DNA from: Thermococcus sp. | GTDB lineage: Archaea > Methanobacteriota_B > Thermococci > Thermococcales > Thermococcaceae | Direction: 5' to 3' | Assembly: GCF_027063845.1 (NCBI RefSeq) | Contig: NZ_JAMOQU010000019.1 | Location: forward strand, 62,001 to 126,000 | DNA length: 64,000 bases | Part shown: positions 6,658 to 15,615 of the stretch, piece after piece | How positions within the stretch are numbered: position 1 is the first letter of the stretch | How the letters are laid out: the number at the start of each line of letters is the position of its first letter | The notes under the pieces: model-generated | Seen by the model: the letters and a program-made list of their open reading frames with translations, nothing else | The model's database searches: none | What the model was told of the DNA's origin: nothing | Program-made: the position numbers and the translations under genes

Positions 6658-7801
6658 GTATCGCCGGCAGGACGTTCAGGGCCAAGAGGAACAGGCCGAT
6701 TCCTATCGTTGCGTACCGTATGGGCTTGGCAATCCGCTCTGGTAAGTATTCCTTCATCACGTCGTCAAGCATCCTTCCTCCGTCCAGCGGAACCAGCGGA
6801 AAGAGGTTCATGAGGCCTATTCCTATGTTGAGGAGGTAAATCCAGTAGAGAGCGAAGAACAGCGGCAGGACTATTCCGTCGTGCCCCACCTTGGAGGTAA
6901 CGTGCTGGTTTGGACGTATCCCTATGAAGCCCTTTCCGGGGTTGTCTGGGTTTTCCGCGAGGGTTAGCTTAAGGTTCAGCTCCTTTCCATCCCTTAGAAC
7001 CGTGAGCGCTACCGTTTCGCCGGGTTTCGTCTTGTTCATGAGGGCTATGAACTCGTCCATGGTTTTGACGCCCTGGCCGTTTATCGCGATTATTACGTCT
7101 CCCTTGTGAAGAACTCCGTCGGCGGGGGCGCCTTTTATGACATCCCCTACCTCTATGCCGTTCGGCACGAGAAGGGGAGTTATAGCGTAGCTCAGAATGA
7201 GCGCCGTAATGATTGCTGTCACGACGTTCGCCATTGAGCCGGCACCGTAGACGCGGAGCCTTGAACGCAGGGGCGCCTTCGATAGCTTTTCCTCGTCGGG
7301 CTCGACGAAGGCACCGGGAATAACCGCGAGGAGAACCAGGCCAACGGACTTCAGCGGAAGCTTTTCAGCCCTCGCGACCACACCGTGGCTGAGCTCGTGG
7401 ACGACCATGACGACGGCAAGGCCTATCAGTCCGTACCAGAGGGGAATCGTTACGCCCGGTATGACGAGCTGAACCCCGGAGGGGCTCTTCTTCGTCTGGA
7501 GGGTTTTCAGCGCGGTCATGAGGAGCGCGTAGAAGACGTAGGCCATGCCCATGTAACCGAGGGCAATTCCAATGTCGCCGTAAACTTTCCAAAAACGCCT
7601 ATTAACTCTGGAAAGCCGGTCTATAAAGCCGAGGAGTCTCTTGGTTCTCCACATAGCCACGAGGAAGTCAACGCTCAGCCCTTCTTCCTTCTCCATCGGC
7701 TCTCCCGTTTCGGGGTCTATCTCCTTCTTCCCGAACAGGGAGTAGAGAATGAGCCAGAACGCAGTGAGTGCGACTACTACGATGACCGCGGTGCTCACCA
7801 T
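6641..7801 (-). CDS. Site-2 protease family (M50) metalloprotease with PDZ domain
   Basis: 386 residues. An N-terminal membrane helix (2-22) is followed by a long soluble loop, a membrane core with the zinc motif HELSH at 135-139, a cytosolic or internal PDZ domain (about 205-300, with GDVIKGAPADGVLHKGDVI and NGQGVKTMDEF), and a final core region containing the third zinc ligand in PLDGGRMLDD. The family cuts membrane-bound regulators or clears signal peptides inside the membrane; the local substrate is unknown. ATG at 7801 follows GGGTGTTG. It is divergent from the glycosyltransferase operon that starts at 7876. Confidence 0.9.
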   Translation of the reverse strand: MVSTAVIVVVALTAFWLILYSLFGKKEIDPETGEPMEKEEGLSVDFLVAMWRTKRLLGFIDRLSRVNRRFWKVYGDIGIALGYMGMAYVFYALLMTALKTLQTKKSPSGVQLVIPGVTIPLWYGLIGLAVVMVVHELSHGVVARAEKLPLKSVGLVLLAVIPGAFVEPDEEKLSKAPLRSRLRVYGAGSMANVVTAIITALILSYAITPLLVPNGIEVGDVIKGAPADGVLHKGDVIIAINGQGVKTMDEFIALMNKTKPGETVALTVLRDGKELNLKLTLAENPDNPGKGFIGIRPNQHVTSKVGHDGIVLPLFFALYWIYLLNIGIGLMNLFPLVPLDGGRMLDDVMKEYLPERIAKPIRYATIGIGLFLLALNVLPAILNLAR

Positions 7802-7875
7802 GGTTCAACACCCTTTTTCCGCTGGGCTAACTTCATTAGATGGTCTTATAAACGTTAGCGGACAAGTGTGGGGCG

Positions 7876-8994
7876 ATGGAAAGTCTAAGGATAGCCTTCA
7901 TCTATGACGTGGTCTACCCCTGGGTCAAGGGAGGGGTTGAGAAACGGATTTACGAGCTCGCGGTCAGGTTAGCCCGGTTTCATGAGGTTCACGTCTACGG
8001 CTACAGGCATTGGAACGGGCCAAACACAATCGAGCGGGATGGGATTCACTACCACGGTACCGTTCGCGCTGGCAACCTGTACTTCGGCGGGAGGCGTTCA
8101 ATCGTTCCTCCCCTCCTCCACTCGCTCTCGCTCGTTTCCGAGCTCAAAGGCGAGCGCTTCGACGTCATAGACTGCCAGGCGAGCCCTTACCTCCCAGCTT
8201 ATTCGCTCAGGGTTCTCAAGGCGGAGAACGTCTTCATAACCTGGCACGAGTTCTGGGGTGATTACTGGCTCGACTACCTCGGATGGGCCGGTTTAATCGG
8301 GAGAGCCATTGAGAGGGGCCTGTTCTCCTTCGAGAGGCACATCTCGGTCTCTCAAAAAACAAAGTTAGACCTATTAAACGCTGGCCTCAGGAAGCCAGTT
8401 TATCTCGTTCCCAACGGCATAGATACTGGCCTGATTCGCTCGGTGAAGCCCTCACCAGTGGAATCGGATTTTCTCTTCGTCGGCAGGCTTATCCCCGAAA
8501 AGGGCGTTGACTTCCTTCTCCGCGCCCTGGCTCTGCTTAAAGAGAATTTCCCCGACTTCAGGGCAGTTATAGTTGGCGACGGCCCCGAGCGGAAGAAGCT
8601 TGAGGGCCTCGCGCGGGGGCTAGGAATCGGTGATAACGTCACGTTTACGGGCTTTTTGAAGGATTACGGAGACGTCATCGCTTTCATGAAAGCGTCGAGG
8701 GTCTTCGCGTTTCCCTCGCGGAGGGAGGGCTTCGGCATAGCCGTCCTTGAGGCTATGGCCTCTGGTCTTCCGGTAGTCACAGTTGAGCACCCGATGAACG
8801 CCTCGATGCACCTCGTCGAGAACGGCAAGACGGGCTTCGTCGTTCCCTTAAACGAGGAATCTTTCGCTAGGGCGTTGATGCTCGCCTATGAAAGCTCAAG
8901 GGTGCTCGGAAAGATTGCAAGAAAAAATGCCGAGCGTTACGACTGGAACGAGGTCGTTGGGAAGCTCCTCACGGTCTACGGGGTGGTTGAATGA
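7876..8994 (+). CDS. Glycosyltransferase family 4 protein
   Basis: 372 residues with the GT-B fold. The N-terminal acceptor domain shows VYPWVKGGVEKRIYELA; the donor domain begins near residue 195 (FLFVGRLIPEKGVDFLLRAL) and contains VGDGPERKKLE, FPSRREGFGIAVLEAMASG and the EX7E-type motif for binding nucleotide-sugar. The acceptor and sugar cannot be told from sequence. First gene of a three-gene GT4 operon: the next start codon overlaps this stop (ATGA). Ribosome-binding site GTGTGGGG precedes ATG 7876. Context with GalU, UDP-glucose dehydrogenase and a flippase places it in surface-glycan synthesis. Confidence 0.9.
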   Translation: MESLRIAFIYDVVYPWVKGGVEKRIYELAVRLARFHEVHVYGYRHWNGPNTIERDGIHYHGTVRAGNLYFGGRRSIVPPLLHSLSLVSELKGERFDVIDCQASPYLPAYSLRVLKAENVFITWHEFWGDYWLDYLGWAGLIGRAIERGLFSFERHISVSQKTKLDLLNAGLRKPVYLVPNGIDTGLIRSVKPSPVESDFLFVGRLIPEKGVDFLLRALALLKENFPDFRAVIVGDGPERKKLEGLARGLGIGDNVTFTGFLKDYGDVIAFMKASRVFAFPSRREGFGIAVLEAMASGLPVVTVEHPMNASMHLVENGKTGFVVPLNEESFARALMLAYESSRVLGKIARKNAERYDWNEVVGKLLTVYGVVE

Positions 8995-9974
8995 AGGTCT
9001 GCCTAATCGTCCGATGCCTGAGCACCAAGGCGGGAGGAATAGCTGTCTACACCCGCAACTTAATCAGAACCCTGGAGCGAGAGGGGCACGAGGTTGAACT
9101 ATCGCCCGGTGAGAGGTTTTCATACCTCCTCTGGCAGTTCTTCAGGGTTCCCCTCTGGCTCGTCCGCTCCAAATGCGACGCCTACCATGCTGTTGGTGTT
9201 ATAGAAGCCATAACGCTCCCGTTCTTCAAGCCAAAGGCAGAGAAGAGGGTAACCATCCACGACCTCATCCCGCTGAAGCATCCGAGGAAGGGGCTCAAGG
9301 GCCTCTTTGAGCGCTTCTTCATCCGCCTCGGCCTTCTCTCGGCGAGGAAATGCGACGTGATTTATGCCGTCTCTCACCTGACGAAGGTTGACCTCGTCCG
9401 CTTTGCGGGAATCCCGGAGGATATGATAACCGTTGTTCACCAGCCGATAGACGAGCGCTTCTTCATCGAACCGCCCCGCACTGGAAAGTTCAGAGAGAAG
9501 GGGAAGTTTATGGTGGGCTACATCTCGAGGATGGACTACCACAAGAGGCACGCCCTCCTCGTTGAACTATTTAGGCAATGGGACAATCCGAACGCGAGGC
9601 TTCTCTTGGCCGGAACCGGAGAGGAGTTCGAACGCGTTAAAAAGCTGGCCGAAGGCGACGAGCGGATAAAGCTCCTCGGCTTCATACCCGATGAGGAGCT
9701 GGTTGATTTCTACGACTCGCTCGACGTCTACGTCCACGCCTCGAAGTACGAGGGCTGGGGCCTGCCGATTGTTGAAGCGCTGGCGAGGGGGAAGCCGGTT
9801 ATCGTTTTCGATGATGCGGAGATACCCTCTGAGGTTAGGGATAAATGCCTGGGCGTTTCCTCCAATCTGCTTGTGGAAACCCTGGAGCGGCTTTATGCGG
9901 ATAGAAAATCCTTCAGAAAGCTGTCCACTATGGCGTCGCGGGGTGTATGTTATGAGGTTCCTGTTCGTGAGTGA
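8991..9974 (+). CDS. Glycosyltransferase family 4 protein
   Basis: 327 residues. GT4 features include KAGGIAVYTRNL near the N-terminus, VGYISRMDYHKRHALLVELF at the start of the donor domain, LAGTGEEFERVKKLA, and YVHASKYEGWGLPIVEALARG with the catalytic Glu spacing. The start ATG overlaps the previous stop by 4 nt, and its own last 23 nt overlap the next gene, so all three GT genes are translationally coupled. The C-terminus after VETLERLYADRKSFRKLS is short compared with many GT4 enzymes, probably owing to this overlap. Likely transfers a sugar to a lipid-linked or protein-linked surface glycan. Confidence 0.88.
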   Translation: MKVCLIVRCLSTKAGGIAVYTRNLIRTLEREGHEVELSPGERFSYLLWQFFRVPLWLVRSKCDAYHAVGVIEAITLPFFKPKAEKRVTIHDLIPLKHPRKGLKGLFERFFIRLGLLSARKCDVIYAVSHLTKVDLVRFAGIPEDMITVVHQPIDERFFIEPPRTGKFREKGKFMVGYISRMDYHKRHALLVELFRQWDNPNARLLLAGTGEEFERVKKLAEGDERIKLLGFIPDEELVDFYDSLDVYVHASKYEGWGLPIVEALARGKPVIVFDDAEIPSEVRDKCLGVSSNLLVETLERLYADRKSFRKLSTMASRGVCYEVPVRE

Positions 9975-11190
9975 GTATTATCCCCCAATGCACATGGGTG
10001 GTGCTGAGATAAGTCTCAAGCTCCTCGTTGAGGGACTCGCCAGGTTCGGCCACGACGTTACAGTGCTGACTCCCAACTACGGCTCTCCAAAAACTTCAGT
10101 CGAAGAGACCAAAAACCTCCGCGTGATACGGTTCAAGTCTCCGAGGAGGCTCCTGTTCAGGGAGAGGGCGAGAAGCGTCTCGTCTGAAACCTACAAGGGG
10201 AACAAGCCCCTTTTTTACCTCCAGCTCGGGCAGTACGTCCGTTTCTCGTCCGCTGAACTCAGGAGACGGACGGTGGAGCTCCTTAGGAGAGAGGATTTTG
10301 ATGTTGTTCACGCCAACAACCTTGAATCAATTCTGGCGGTTTCTCAAATTGAAACCAAGGCCCTGAAGGTTGCCCACCTCAGGGACTTTGCTCTCCTCTG
10401 CTGGAACAGAGGGCTGAACAACGGGGGGGCCCTGTGCCCTGGCTGTTCGACGGATGAAGTGCGCAGGTGCATGGGCGCGGGGCTAACCGCGCCTCTCCTA
10501 TCGTACCAGATTCACCTCAGGAGGGACGTCCTGAAGGGCTTTGACGTCCTCGTCGCAATAAGTGGTTTCGTTAAGGGCCAGTTCCTCAGGCGGCTTAACC
10601 TCAAGTCCGCCGATGTCGGGGTTCTCTACAACCCTGTTGGTGCGGATGCGGTTTCTGAACTTTCAAAGGAGGGGGCAAGAAGGTTACTCGGGCTCCCCGA
10701 GGAGAAAAGGGTTGTCCTTTTCGCTGGGACGCTGAGCGAGATGAAGGGGGCCCACCTCATACCCCTCCTTGCCGAAAGGCTTCCTGAGTATCTCTTCGTT
10801 GTCGTCGGGACCGGGCCCCTGAGGGGTGTCTTTGAGAGTTCCCGTCTGCCCAACCTCCTCTACGTGGGATATAAACCCCTAAAAATCCTGAGGCACTATT
10901 ACAGGGCCTCTGATGTCCTCGTGGTTCCCTCGCTCTGGCACGAGCCCTTTGGCAGGGTGGTTGTTGAGGGAATCGCCAACGGGAGCTTTGTCATAGGAAG
11001 CAACAGGGGGGCAATCCCCGAGGTAATCCGCTGGGCGGGGGGAGGGGCTGTTGTTGAGCCCGAGGTTGAGAGCATTGCGTCTGCCATTGAGTCCTATTTT
11101 GAGTCTCCAGTTCCTGTGGAACGCGCAAGTAGACGGGTGGTTAGGTACTCGGAGGAATACCCCCGGGAGTTCCTGAAGCTGGTTGGCTAA
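9952..11190 (+). CDS. Glycosyltransferase family 4 protein
   Basis: 412 residues from ATG 9952, preceded by GGGGTGT; the open frame extends further upstream but that part is the shadow of the previous gene. The N-terminus MRFLFVSEYYPPMHMGGAE is typical of GT4 proteins. A cysteine-containing insert (GALCPGCSTDEVRRC) near residue 160 may bind metal and is seen in some family members. Donor-domain motifs are FAGTLSEMKGAHL, VVGTGPL, VPSLWHEPFGRVVVEGIANG and IPEVI. It overlaps the end of the convergent gene 11187-12410 by 4 nt. Part of the polysaccharide cluster. Confidence 0.9.
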   Translation: MRFLFVSEYYPPMHMGGAEISLKLLVEGLARFGHDVTVLTPNYGSPKTSVEETKNLRVIRFKSPRRLLFRERARSVSSETYKGNKPLFYLQLGQYVRFSSAELRRRTVELLRREDFDVVHANNLESILAVSQIETKALKVAHLRDFALLCWNRGLNNGGALCPGCSTDEVRRCMGAGLTAPLLSYQIHLRRDVLKGFDVLVAISGFVKGQFLRRLNLKSADVGVLYNPVGADAVSELSKEGARRLLGLPEEKRVVLFAGTLSEMKGAHLIPLLAERLPEYLFVVVGTGPLRGVFESSRLPNLLYVGYKPLKILRHYYRASDVLVVPSLWHEPFGRVVVEGIANGSFVIGSNRGAIPEVIRWAGGGAVVEPEVESIASAIESYFESPVPVERASRRVVRYSEEYPREFLKLVG

Positions 11191-12410
11191 AGTCTTTCAA
11201 CGATTGCGTTCATGACTTCCTCAAGGGCTCTCTCCCTTGAGTCGCTCTTCACCCTCAGGTCGAAGAGGTTTTTTATGAGCTCAAAGTCCCTCAGCTGGCT
11301 CTCGATGAGCTCCCTTGAGAGTCCCCTCCTCCTTTCAACGAGGACGTCGGGGTCGTTGTAAACGTAAACCACGAGCGTTGGCTTTGGAAGGAATTTTATC
11401 AGGATTCTCGTGAGCCTTTTTGAGGCGTTGGGAGAGGTTATGAGGTCGTAAAACCACCTGTCAGTAACGACAAGCTTGTATTTCAGCCTCTTAGGATACA
11501 GGCACAGCGTCCTGAGGAAGTATTCGATGTAGTAGATGACGGGCGTTACGAGGCGGACGGTTTTTGATTCGTACCTGACTATCTCTTTCCTTCCGTCACG
11601 TCCCGCCGTTGCCTCCACCCTCTTTCCGCCTCTTTTTGCACGGTTTCTTGCCCAGTTTAGGGGTTTGAGACACCTGAACGTGTATCTGCCCCCGTATTCG
11701 TAGTAGGGCTTGAATTTGCCTTTCTTTGCGACATCGACCACCGCCTTTGCGAGCGTGCTCTTTCCGCTCCCGTTGGGACCGAGGAAGACGACGTGGGGTG
11801 CTGGATGAAAGAGCCTCCAGAGCTGGCGCATGGCCTTGAATCCCACGTTTCTGGTGAAGTAGGCCCCTCTGATGACCGTGTGCTTAAACCTGTGCCTTGG
11901 CCTTAGCTCTTCAAAGCGACCCTCCCTGAGTGCCTTCAGGAGCTCTTCGCTGTTTTTGAAGTACCTCTCGAGATAGCCTTTTAGTCTCTCAAAGTCCACC
12001 GCTGGAAGGTGCTTTTTCAGGTATCTTTCGTACTTCTCAACGGGCTCCCCGAGCCCAACGCGGTAGACGTAATAGAAAACCTGTCTCGTCGAATCGAGCC
12101 AGTAGCTTTCTCCAAACCCGAGTATGTCCTTCGAAACCCCCTCGTATTTCCCGAGGTGAACGTCGAGGAGGATTATCTCCCCATCCCTGTATACCACGTA
12201 AAACCTCTTCCACGGCGGGAACTTTGAAAGGAACCTGAAACCCATTTTCCTCGCGATTTTGTCGAACTTTTCGGTATCTTCCCTGTGAAGGCACAGGTCG
12301 ACATCCCTTCCCTCGTCCATCCAGCGCTCGTCGAGGAAGAAGAACCTGACGTTTTCCCGCCTGAGCTCTTCGGCCATGGCGAGGATGAACTCAACGTTTG
12401 ACTTCTTCAT
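11187..12410 (-). CDS. Nucleotidyltransferase-like domain fused to thymidylate-kinase-like P-loop domain
   Basis: 407 residues from the ATG at 12410 (GGTGGT ribosome-binding site; a GTG three codons upstream is weaker). The N-terminal ~100 residues resemble a minimal nucleotidyltransferase fold with RDVDLCLH (Asp36, Asp38) and ILLDVHLG (Asp83). A helical linker follows. From about residue 205 there is a P-loop kinase domain with Walker A GPNGSGKST (211-219), TDRWFYDLI and a lid-like RRRGLSRELI, similar to dTMP kinase. Such fusions are found in polysaccharide loci, where they might phosphorylate a sugar or lipid; the substrate is unknown. It overlaps the upstream GT gene by 20 nt and so belongs to the minus-strand operon. 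Confidence 0.8.
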   Translation of the reverse strand: MKKSNVEFILAMAEELRRENVRFFFLDERWMDEGRDVDLCLHREDTEKFDKIARKMGFRFLSKFPPWKRFYVVYRDGEIILLDVHLGKYEGVSKDILGFGESYWLDSTRQVFYYVYRVGLGEPVEKYERYLKKHLPAVDFERLKGYLERYFKNSEELLKALREGRFEELRPRHRFKHTVIRGAYFTRNVGFKAMRQLWRLFHPAPHVVFLGPNGSGKSTLAKAVVDVAKKGKFKPYYEYGGRYTFRCLKPLNWARNRAKRGGKRVEATAGRDGRKEIVRYESKTVRLVTPVIYYIEYFLRTLCLYPKRLKYKLVVTDRWFYDLITSPNASKRLTRILIKFLPKPTLVVYVYNDPDVLVERRRGLSRELIESQLRDFELIKNLFDLRVKSDSRERALEEVMNAIVERL

Positions 12411-13458
12411 GCCGACCACCGATTTCTTCGTAAAGGCTCAAATACGACATGAGCACCGCTTTTTCGTCGTAGTTTTTCCCGACGATGCGCTTCGCGCGTA
12501 TCCCGAGCTTTCTCCTGACCTTTGGGTTCTCTATCAGGTACACGACCCTTTCCACAAACTCATCCACGTTCCCTGGTTCGGCGTAGAGGACTGCTCCTTC
12601 TCCCGCCTCTCTGAGGTGCCCGATGCGGGACGTAACAACGGCAACGCCGCAGGCCATGGCCTCGAGGAGAACGAGGGGCGTCGCTATGCTCGACAGTTCG
12701 TGCCTGTAGGGAAGAATCAGGACGTCAATGGAGGAATACATGGCTCTCAGGTCTTCCTGGGGGCCTTTAACCTCTATATCCTCTTTCCCTAAGAGCTTCT
12801 CAACGCTGATTCTCGCGGGGTTCGACAGAAACAGCACTTTTCTGACCCCTTTCAGTCTCTTCATTATTTCAACGGCCTCGATGATGCCCTTGCTCGTGGA
12901 GGGATGACCCACGTATCCAACGGTTACGGTTCCTCCCCTTCTGGGGCAGTTCTGAAACTTCTGAAGGTTTATCCCAATCCTTATAACCTTCCCGTTGCTG
13001 GCACCCACTCTTCTCGCCGTGTACCTATTGGAAAATACGGCGACCTCAACGGTCCTTTCAAAAAGCCACCTCACGAGAGGAGTGGGTACGGAGCACGAGA
13101 CCATCGTAAGGGCTGTTCTCAGGAGTATATTCCGCAGTGAGTTTTCTCTAAACCCAGGATTTCGAATCCTCAAGAAATCAACTGTGTCCCTGACAACGTT
13201 GAGGGGGCTGGTCTTTAGGTTGGAGTACAGGGAGTACACCTTGCCCCTCCTCGGGAGCCTCGCGTACTTTATCAGCTCGAATATCCCCGAGGAGTTTATG
13301 TGTACGACCGAGCAGTTTTCGATGTTCTCCGATACGGCTATCCCCGATTCCCTGAGGAACTCGTAGAGCCTCGATATCATCTTGGTCCTGCCCTCGTGCT
13401 TCCTGTTGGGGTCGCCGAAGCTGGGCCCAACTATGCAGACCCGTCCTTTCCCACTCAT
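12391..13458 (-). CDS. Glycosyltransferase family 4 protein
   Basis: 355 residues from ATG 13458, preceded by AGGTGA; the open frame runs 19 codons further upstream into galU but without a better start. Family features: VGPSFGDPNRKHEGRTKM, SIDVLILPYRHELSS, PLVLLEAMACGVAVVTS and EAGEGAVLYAEPG. The donor domain opens with VTVGYVGHPSTSKGIIEAVEI. It follows galU by 5 nt and overlaps the kinase-fusion gene, so the minus-strand operon runs flippase - UGD - GalU - GT4 - kinase fusion. Likely adds a sugar activated by the neighbouring enzymes. Confidence 0.88.
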   Translation of the reverse strand: MSGKGRVCIVGPSFGDPNRKHEGRTKMISRLYEFLRESGIAVSENIENCSVVHINSSGIFELIKYARLPRRGKVYSLYSNLKTSPLNVVRDTVDFLRIRNPGFRENSLRNILLRTALTMVSCSVPTPLVRWLFERTVEVAVFSNRYTARRVGASNGKVIRIGINLQKFQNCPRRGGTVTVGYVGHPSTSKGIIEAVEIMKRLKGVRKVLFLSNPARISVEKLLGKEDIEVKGPQEDLRAMYSSIDVLILPYRHELSSIATPLVLLEAMACGVAVVTSRIGHLREAGEGAVLYAEPGNVDEFVERVVYLIENPKVRRKLGIRAKRIVGKNYDEKAVLMSYLSLYEEIGGRHEEVKR

Positions 13459-13463
13459 AACGT

Positions 13464-14294
13464 TCACCTGAGGATTCCAGCAAGCCTTCCGAGTTCGACG
13501 TTGGCCCTTAACCATCCCTCGGGGGTCCCCACGTCGTACCTCTTCCCCTCTATCGTTTTGGCGTACATGCTCCGCCCGTTCCCCACGAGAAGTCTCAGGG
13601 CGTCCGTGAGCTGGATTTCACCCCTCTTGTCGGGCTTAACCTCCCGCAGGGCGTCAAAGACCTCTGGTGTTAGAACGTACCTACCAACAATCGCAACGTT
13701 ACTCGGGGCTTCCTCCTTTTTCGGCTTTTCAACGAGGTCTTTTACCTTATACAGACCGCTCTCAACTTCCTCCCCTGCAACGATTCCGTATTTCTCAACG
13801 GCTTCCCATTCAACGGTTTCCACACCGAGGACCGGAGCGTTAAACCTTTCGTAAACCTCAACCAGCTGGCCGATTCCAGGCCTCTCGCTTACGATGATGT
13901 CATCCCCGAGGAGGACGGCAAAGGGCTCTCCGTTTACGTGCTTCTCCGCGTGGAGTATTGCATCTCCAAGGCCGAGGGGCTTCTTCTGCCTGACGTAATA
14001 AATGTCAACCATTTCGCTTATCTCCCTGACGAGCTCCAGCTCCCTTTCCTTTCCCCTCTCCCTGAGGTAGTACTCCAGCTCAAAGTTCCTGTCAAAGTAG
14101 TCCTCAATTGCCCTCTTTCCCTTTCCCGTTATTATAAGAATGTCATCAATGCCCGCCTTGATGGCCTCTTCAACAACGTAGTGAATCACGGGCCTGTTGA
14201 TAACCGGCAACATCTCCTTGGGCATGGATTTGGTTATTGGCAACAGCCGGGTTCCCAAACCTGCTGCTGGAATGACTGCTTTTTTAACCTTCAC
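13464..14294 (-). CDS. galU: UTP--glucose-1-phosphate uridylyltransferase
   Basis: 276 residues. Makes UDP-glucose from glucose-1-phosphate and UTP. Typical family motifs are AVIPAAGLGTRLLPITK at the N-terminus (nucleotide binding), KEMLPV(I)NRPVIHYVVEEA, PLGLGDAILHAE, LLGDDI (metal-binding Asp) and VEKP. The GTG at 14294 is chosen: GGGGGTG lies 6 nt ahead and the coding sequence then starts KVKKAVIPAAG as in relatives; a GTG two codons upstream is possible. Its start overlaps the stop of the UDP-glucose dehydrogenase gene by 4 nt (GTGA), so the pathway glucose-1-P to UDP-glucose to UDP-glucuronate is encoded by coupled genes. Confidence 0.95.
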   Translation of the reverse strand: MKVKKAVIPAAGLGTRLLPITKSMPKEMLPVINRPVIHYVVEEAIKAGIDDILIITGKGKRAIEDYFDRNFELEYYLRERGKERELELVREISEMVDIYYVRQKKPLGLGDAILHAEKHVNGEPFAVLLGDDIIVSERPGIGQLVEVYERFNAPVLGVETVEWEAVEKYGIVAGEEVESGLYKVKDLVEKPKKEEAPSNVAIVGRYVLTPEVFDALREVKPDKRGEIQLTDALRLLVGNGRSMYAKTIEGKRYDVGTPEGWLRANVELGRLAGILR

Positions 14295-15574
14295 CAGCAC
14301 ACCCCCTCGTAAACTTCGGCCGTCTCCTCGGCCTTCCTCACGCGCCTTCCATCAATTACGATTTTACCAGAGTAATCAAGCTTCTCAAACTCGGGCCACT
14401 CGGTTACAATGAGGACGGCATCACTCCCCTCAAGAACCTCCTCACCGGAGCTCGCGTACTCAATCCTATCACCAACGTCGGGATAAAAGCGCTTGAAATT
14501 CCCCATCGCCTTCGGGTCGTAGGCGAGAACTTTTGCACCCTCCTCAAGCAGTTTTTTGACTATAACGTAAGCCCTCGTCTCCCTGACATCGTCCGTATTC
14601 GGCTTGAACGCCAAACCGAGAACGCCAATAGTTTTACCCCTCAGCTCGGGAACGTGCTTTTTGAGTAGTTCAATCAGCTTCAGCGGCTGTCTATCGTTGA
14701 CCTCAACGACGGCCTTGAGGATGATGGGGTCTTCCCCGATTTCTTCCGCCTTCCTGATGAGTGCTTTAACGTCCTTCGGGAAGCACGAGCCACCCCAGCC
14801 AATCCCCGTCCTGAAGAAGTGCGGACTAATCCTGTGGTCGAGGCCAACTCCCTCAAACACCTTCCACGAGTCAATTCCGAGCCTCTTACAAATGTTCCCA
14901 ATCTCATTGGCAAAGCTGATTTTTGTCGCGAGAAAAGCGTTTGAAGCGTACTTAATCATCTCAGCAGTCTTGATGTCAGTGAAAAGCTTGGGGGCGTTGA
15001 TAGGAGCGTAAAGCTCCTCCAGAACGTTTTTCGTCCGTTCATCAAGGACTCCAATTACAATCCTGTCAGGGTTAAGGAAGTCCCTCAAAGCCACTCCTTC
15101 ACGCAGGAATTCGGGGTTCATTGCGAGACCAAAATCCTCGAATGCCCTTTTACCTGACTTCTCCTCGATTATGGGTTTGACGACGTTCTCGGTTGTCCCT
15201 GGAAGAACAGTACTCTTGACGACGACAACGTGATACTCTTTCTTCTCGCGGAGGGCTTTTCCGATTTCCCTCGAAGCCTGCTCGATGTAAGTTAGGTCGA
15301 TTGACCCGTCTTCTCTTGATGGCGTCCCAACGGCGATGAACGTAACGTCTGAGTTGAGTATTGCATCGCGGTAATCTTTGGTTGCCTGATACTTCCCCCG
15401 GAATTCCCTCATGAGTTCTTCGAGGCCCTCCTCGTAAATTGGAGGTTGGGCCTTGTTTATCATTTCGATTTTCCTCTCGTCAACGTCAACGAAGATGACC
15501 TCATTTCCCAGCTTGACGAAGCCCATTCCAGTGACGAGACCGACGTAACCAGAGCCGATAACCGAAACCCTCAT
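14291..15574 (-). CDS. UDP-glucose 6-dehydrogenase
   Basis: 427 residues from ATG 15574 (GGTGTGG ahead). Oxidises UDP-glucose twice with NAD to UDP-glucuronate. The N-terminal Rossmann motif GSGYVGLVTG (7-16), ADP-ribose-binding FVDVDERKI, VGTPSREDGSIDL, the substrate-binding STVLPGTT and NPEFLREG, and the catalytic Cys264 within GGSCFPKD are all present, as is the C-terminal GLAFKPNTDDVRE. Length is normal for the family. UDP-N-acetyl-mannosamine dehydrogenase is the main alternative, but the location beside galU favours glucose. Second gene of the minus-strand operon, beginning 42 nt after the flippase. Confidence 0.9.
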   Translation of the reverse strand: MRVSVIGSGYVGLVTGMGFVKLGNEVIFVDVDERKIEMINKAQPPIYEEGLEELMREFRGKYQATKDYRDAILNSDVTFIAVGTPSREDGSIDLTYIEQASREIGKALREKKEYHVVVVKSTVLPGTTENVVKPIIEEKSGKRAFEDFGLAMNPEFLREGVALRDFLNPDRIVIGVLDERTKNVLEELYAPINAPKLFTDIKTAEMIKYASNAFLATKISFANEIGNICKRLGIDSWKVFEGVGLDHRISPHFFRTGIGWGGSCFPKDVKALIRKAEEIGEDPIILKAVVEVNDRQPLKLIELLKKHVPELRGKTIGVLGLAFKPNTDDVRETRAYVIVKKLLEEGAKVLAYDPKAMGNFKRFYPDVGDRIEYASSGEEVLEGSDAVLIVTEWPEFEKLDYSGKIVIDGRRVRKAEETAEVYEGVCW

Positions 15575-15615
15575 CAACCACACCCGCAATGGGTTGTTTT
15601 CTCAGCTTAAAACCT

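Noticed and set aside
9691..9951. Long in-frame extension upstream of the third glycosyltransferase
   Set aside because: It is the shifted shadow of the preceding gene; ATG 9952 has a ribosome-binding site and gives the normal GT4 N-terminus.
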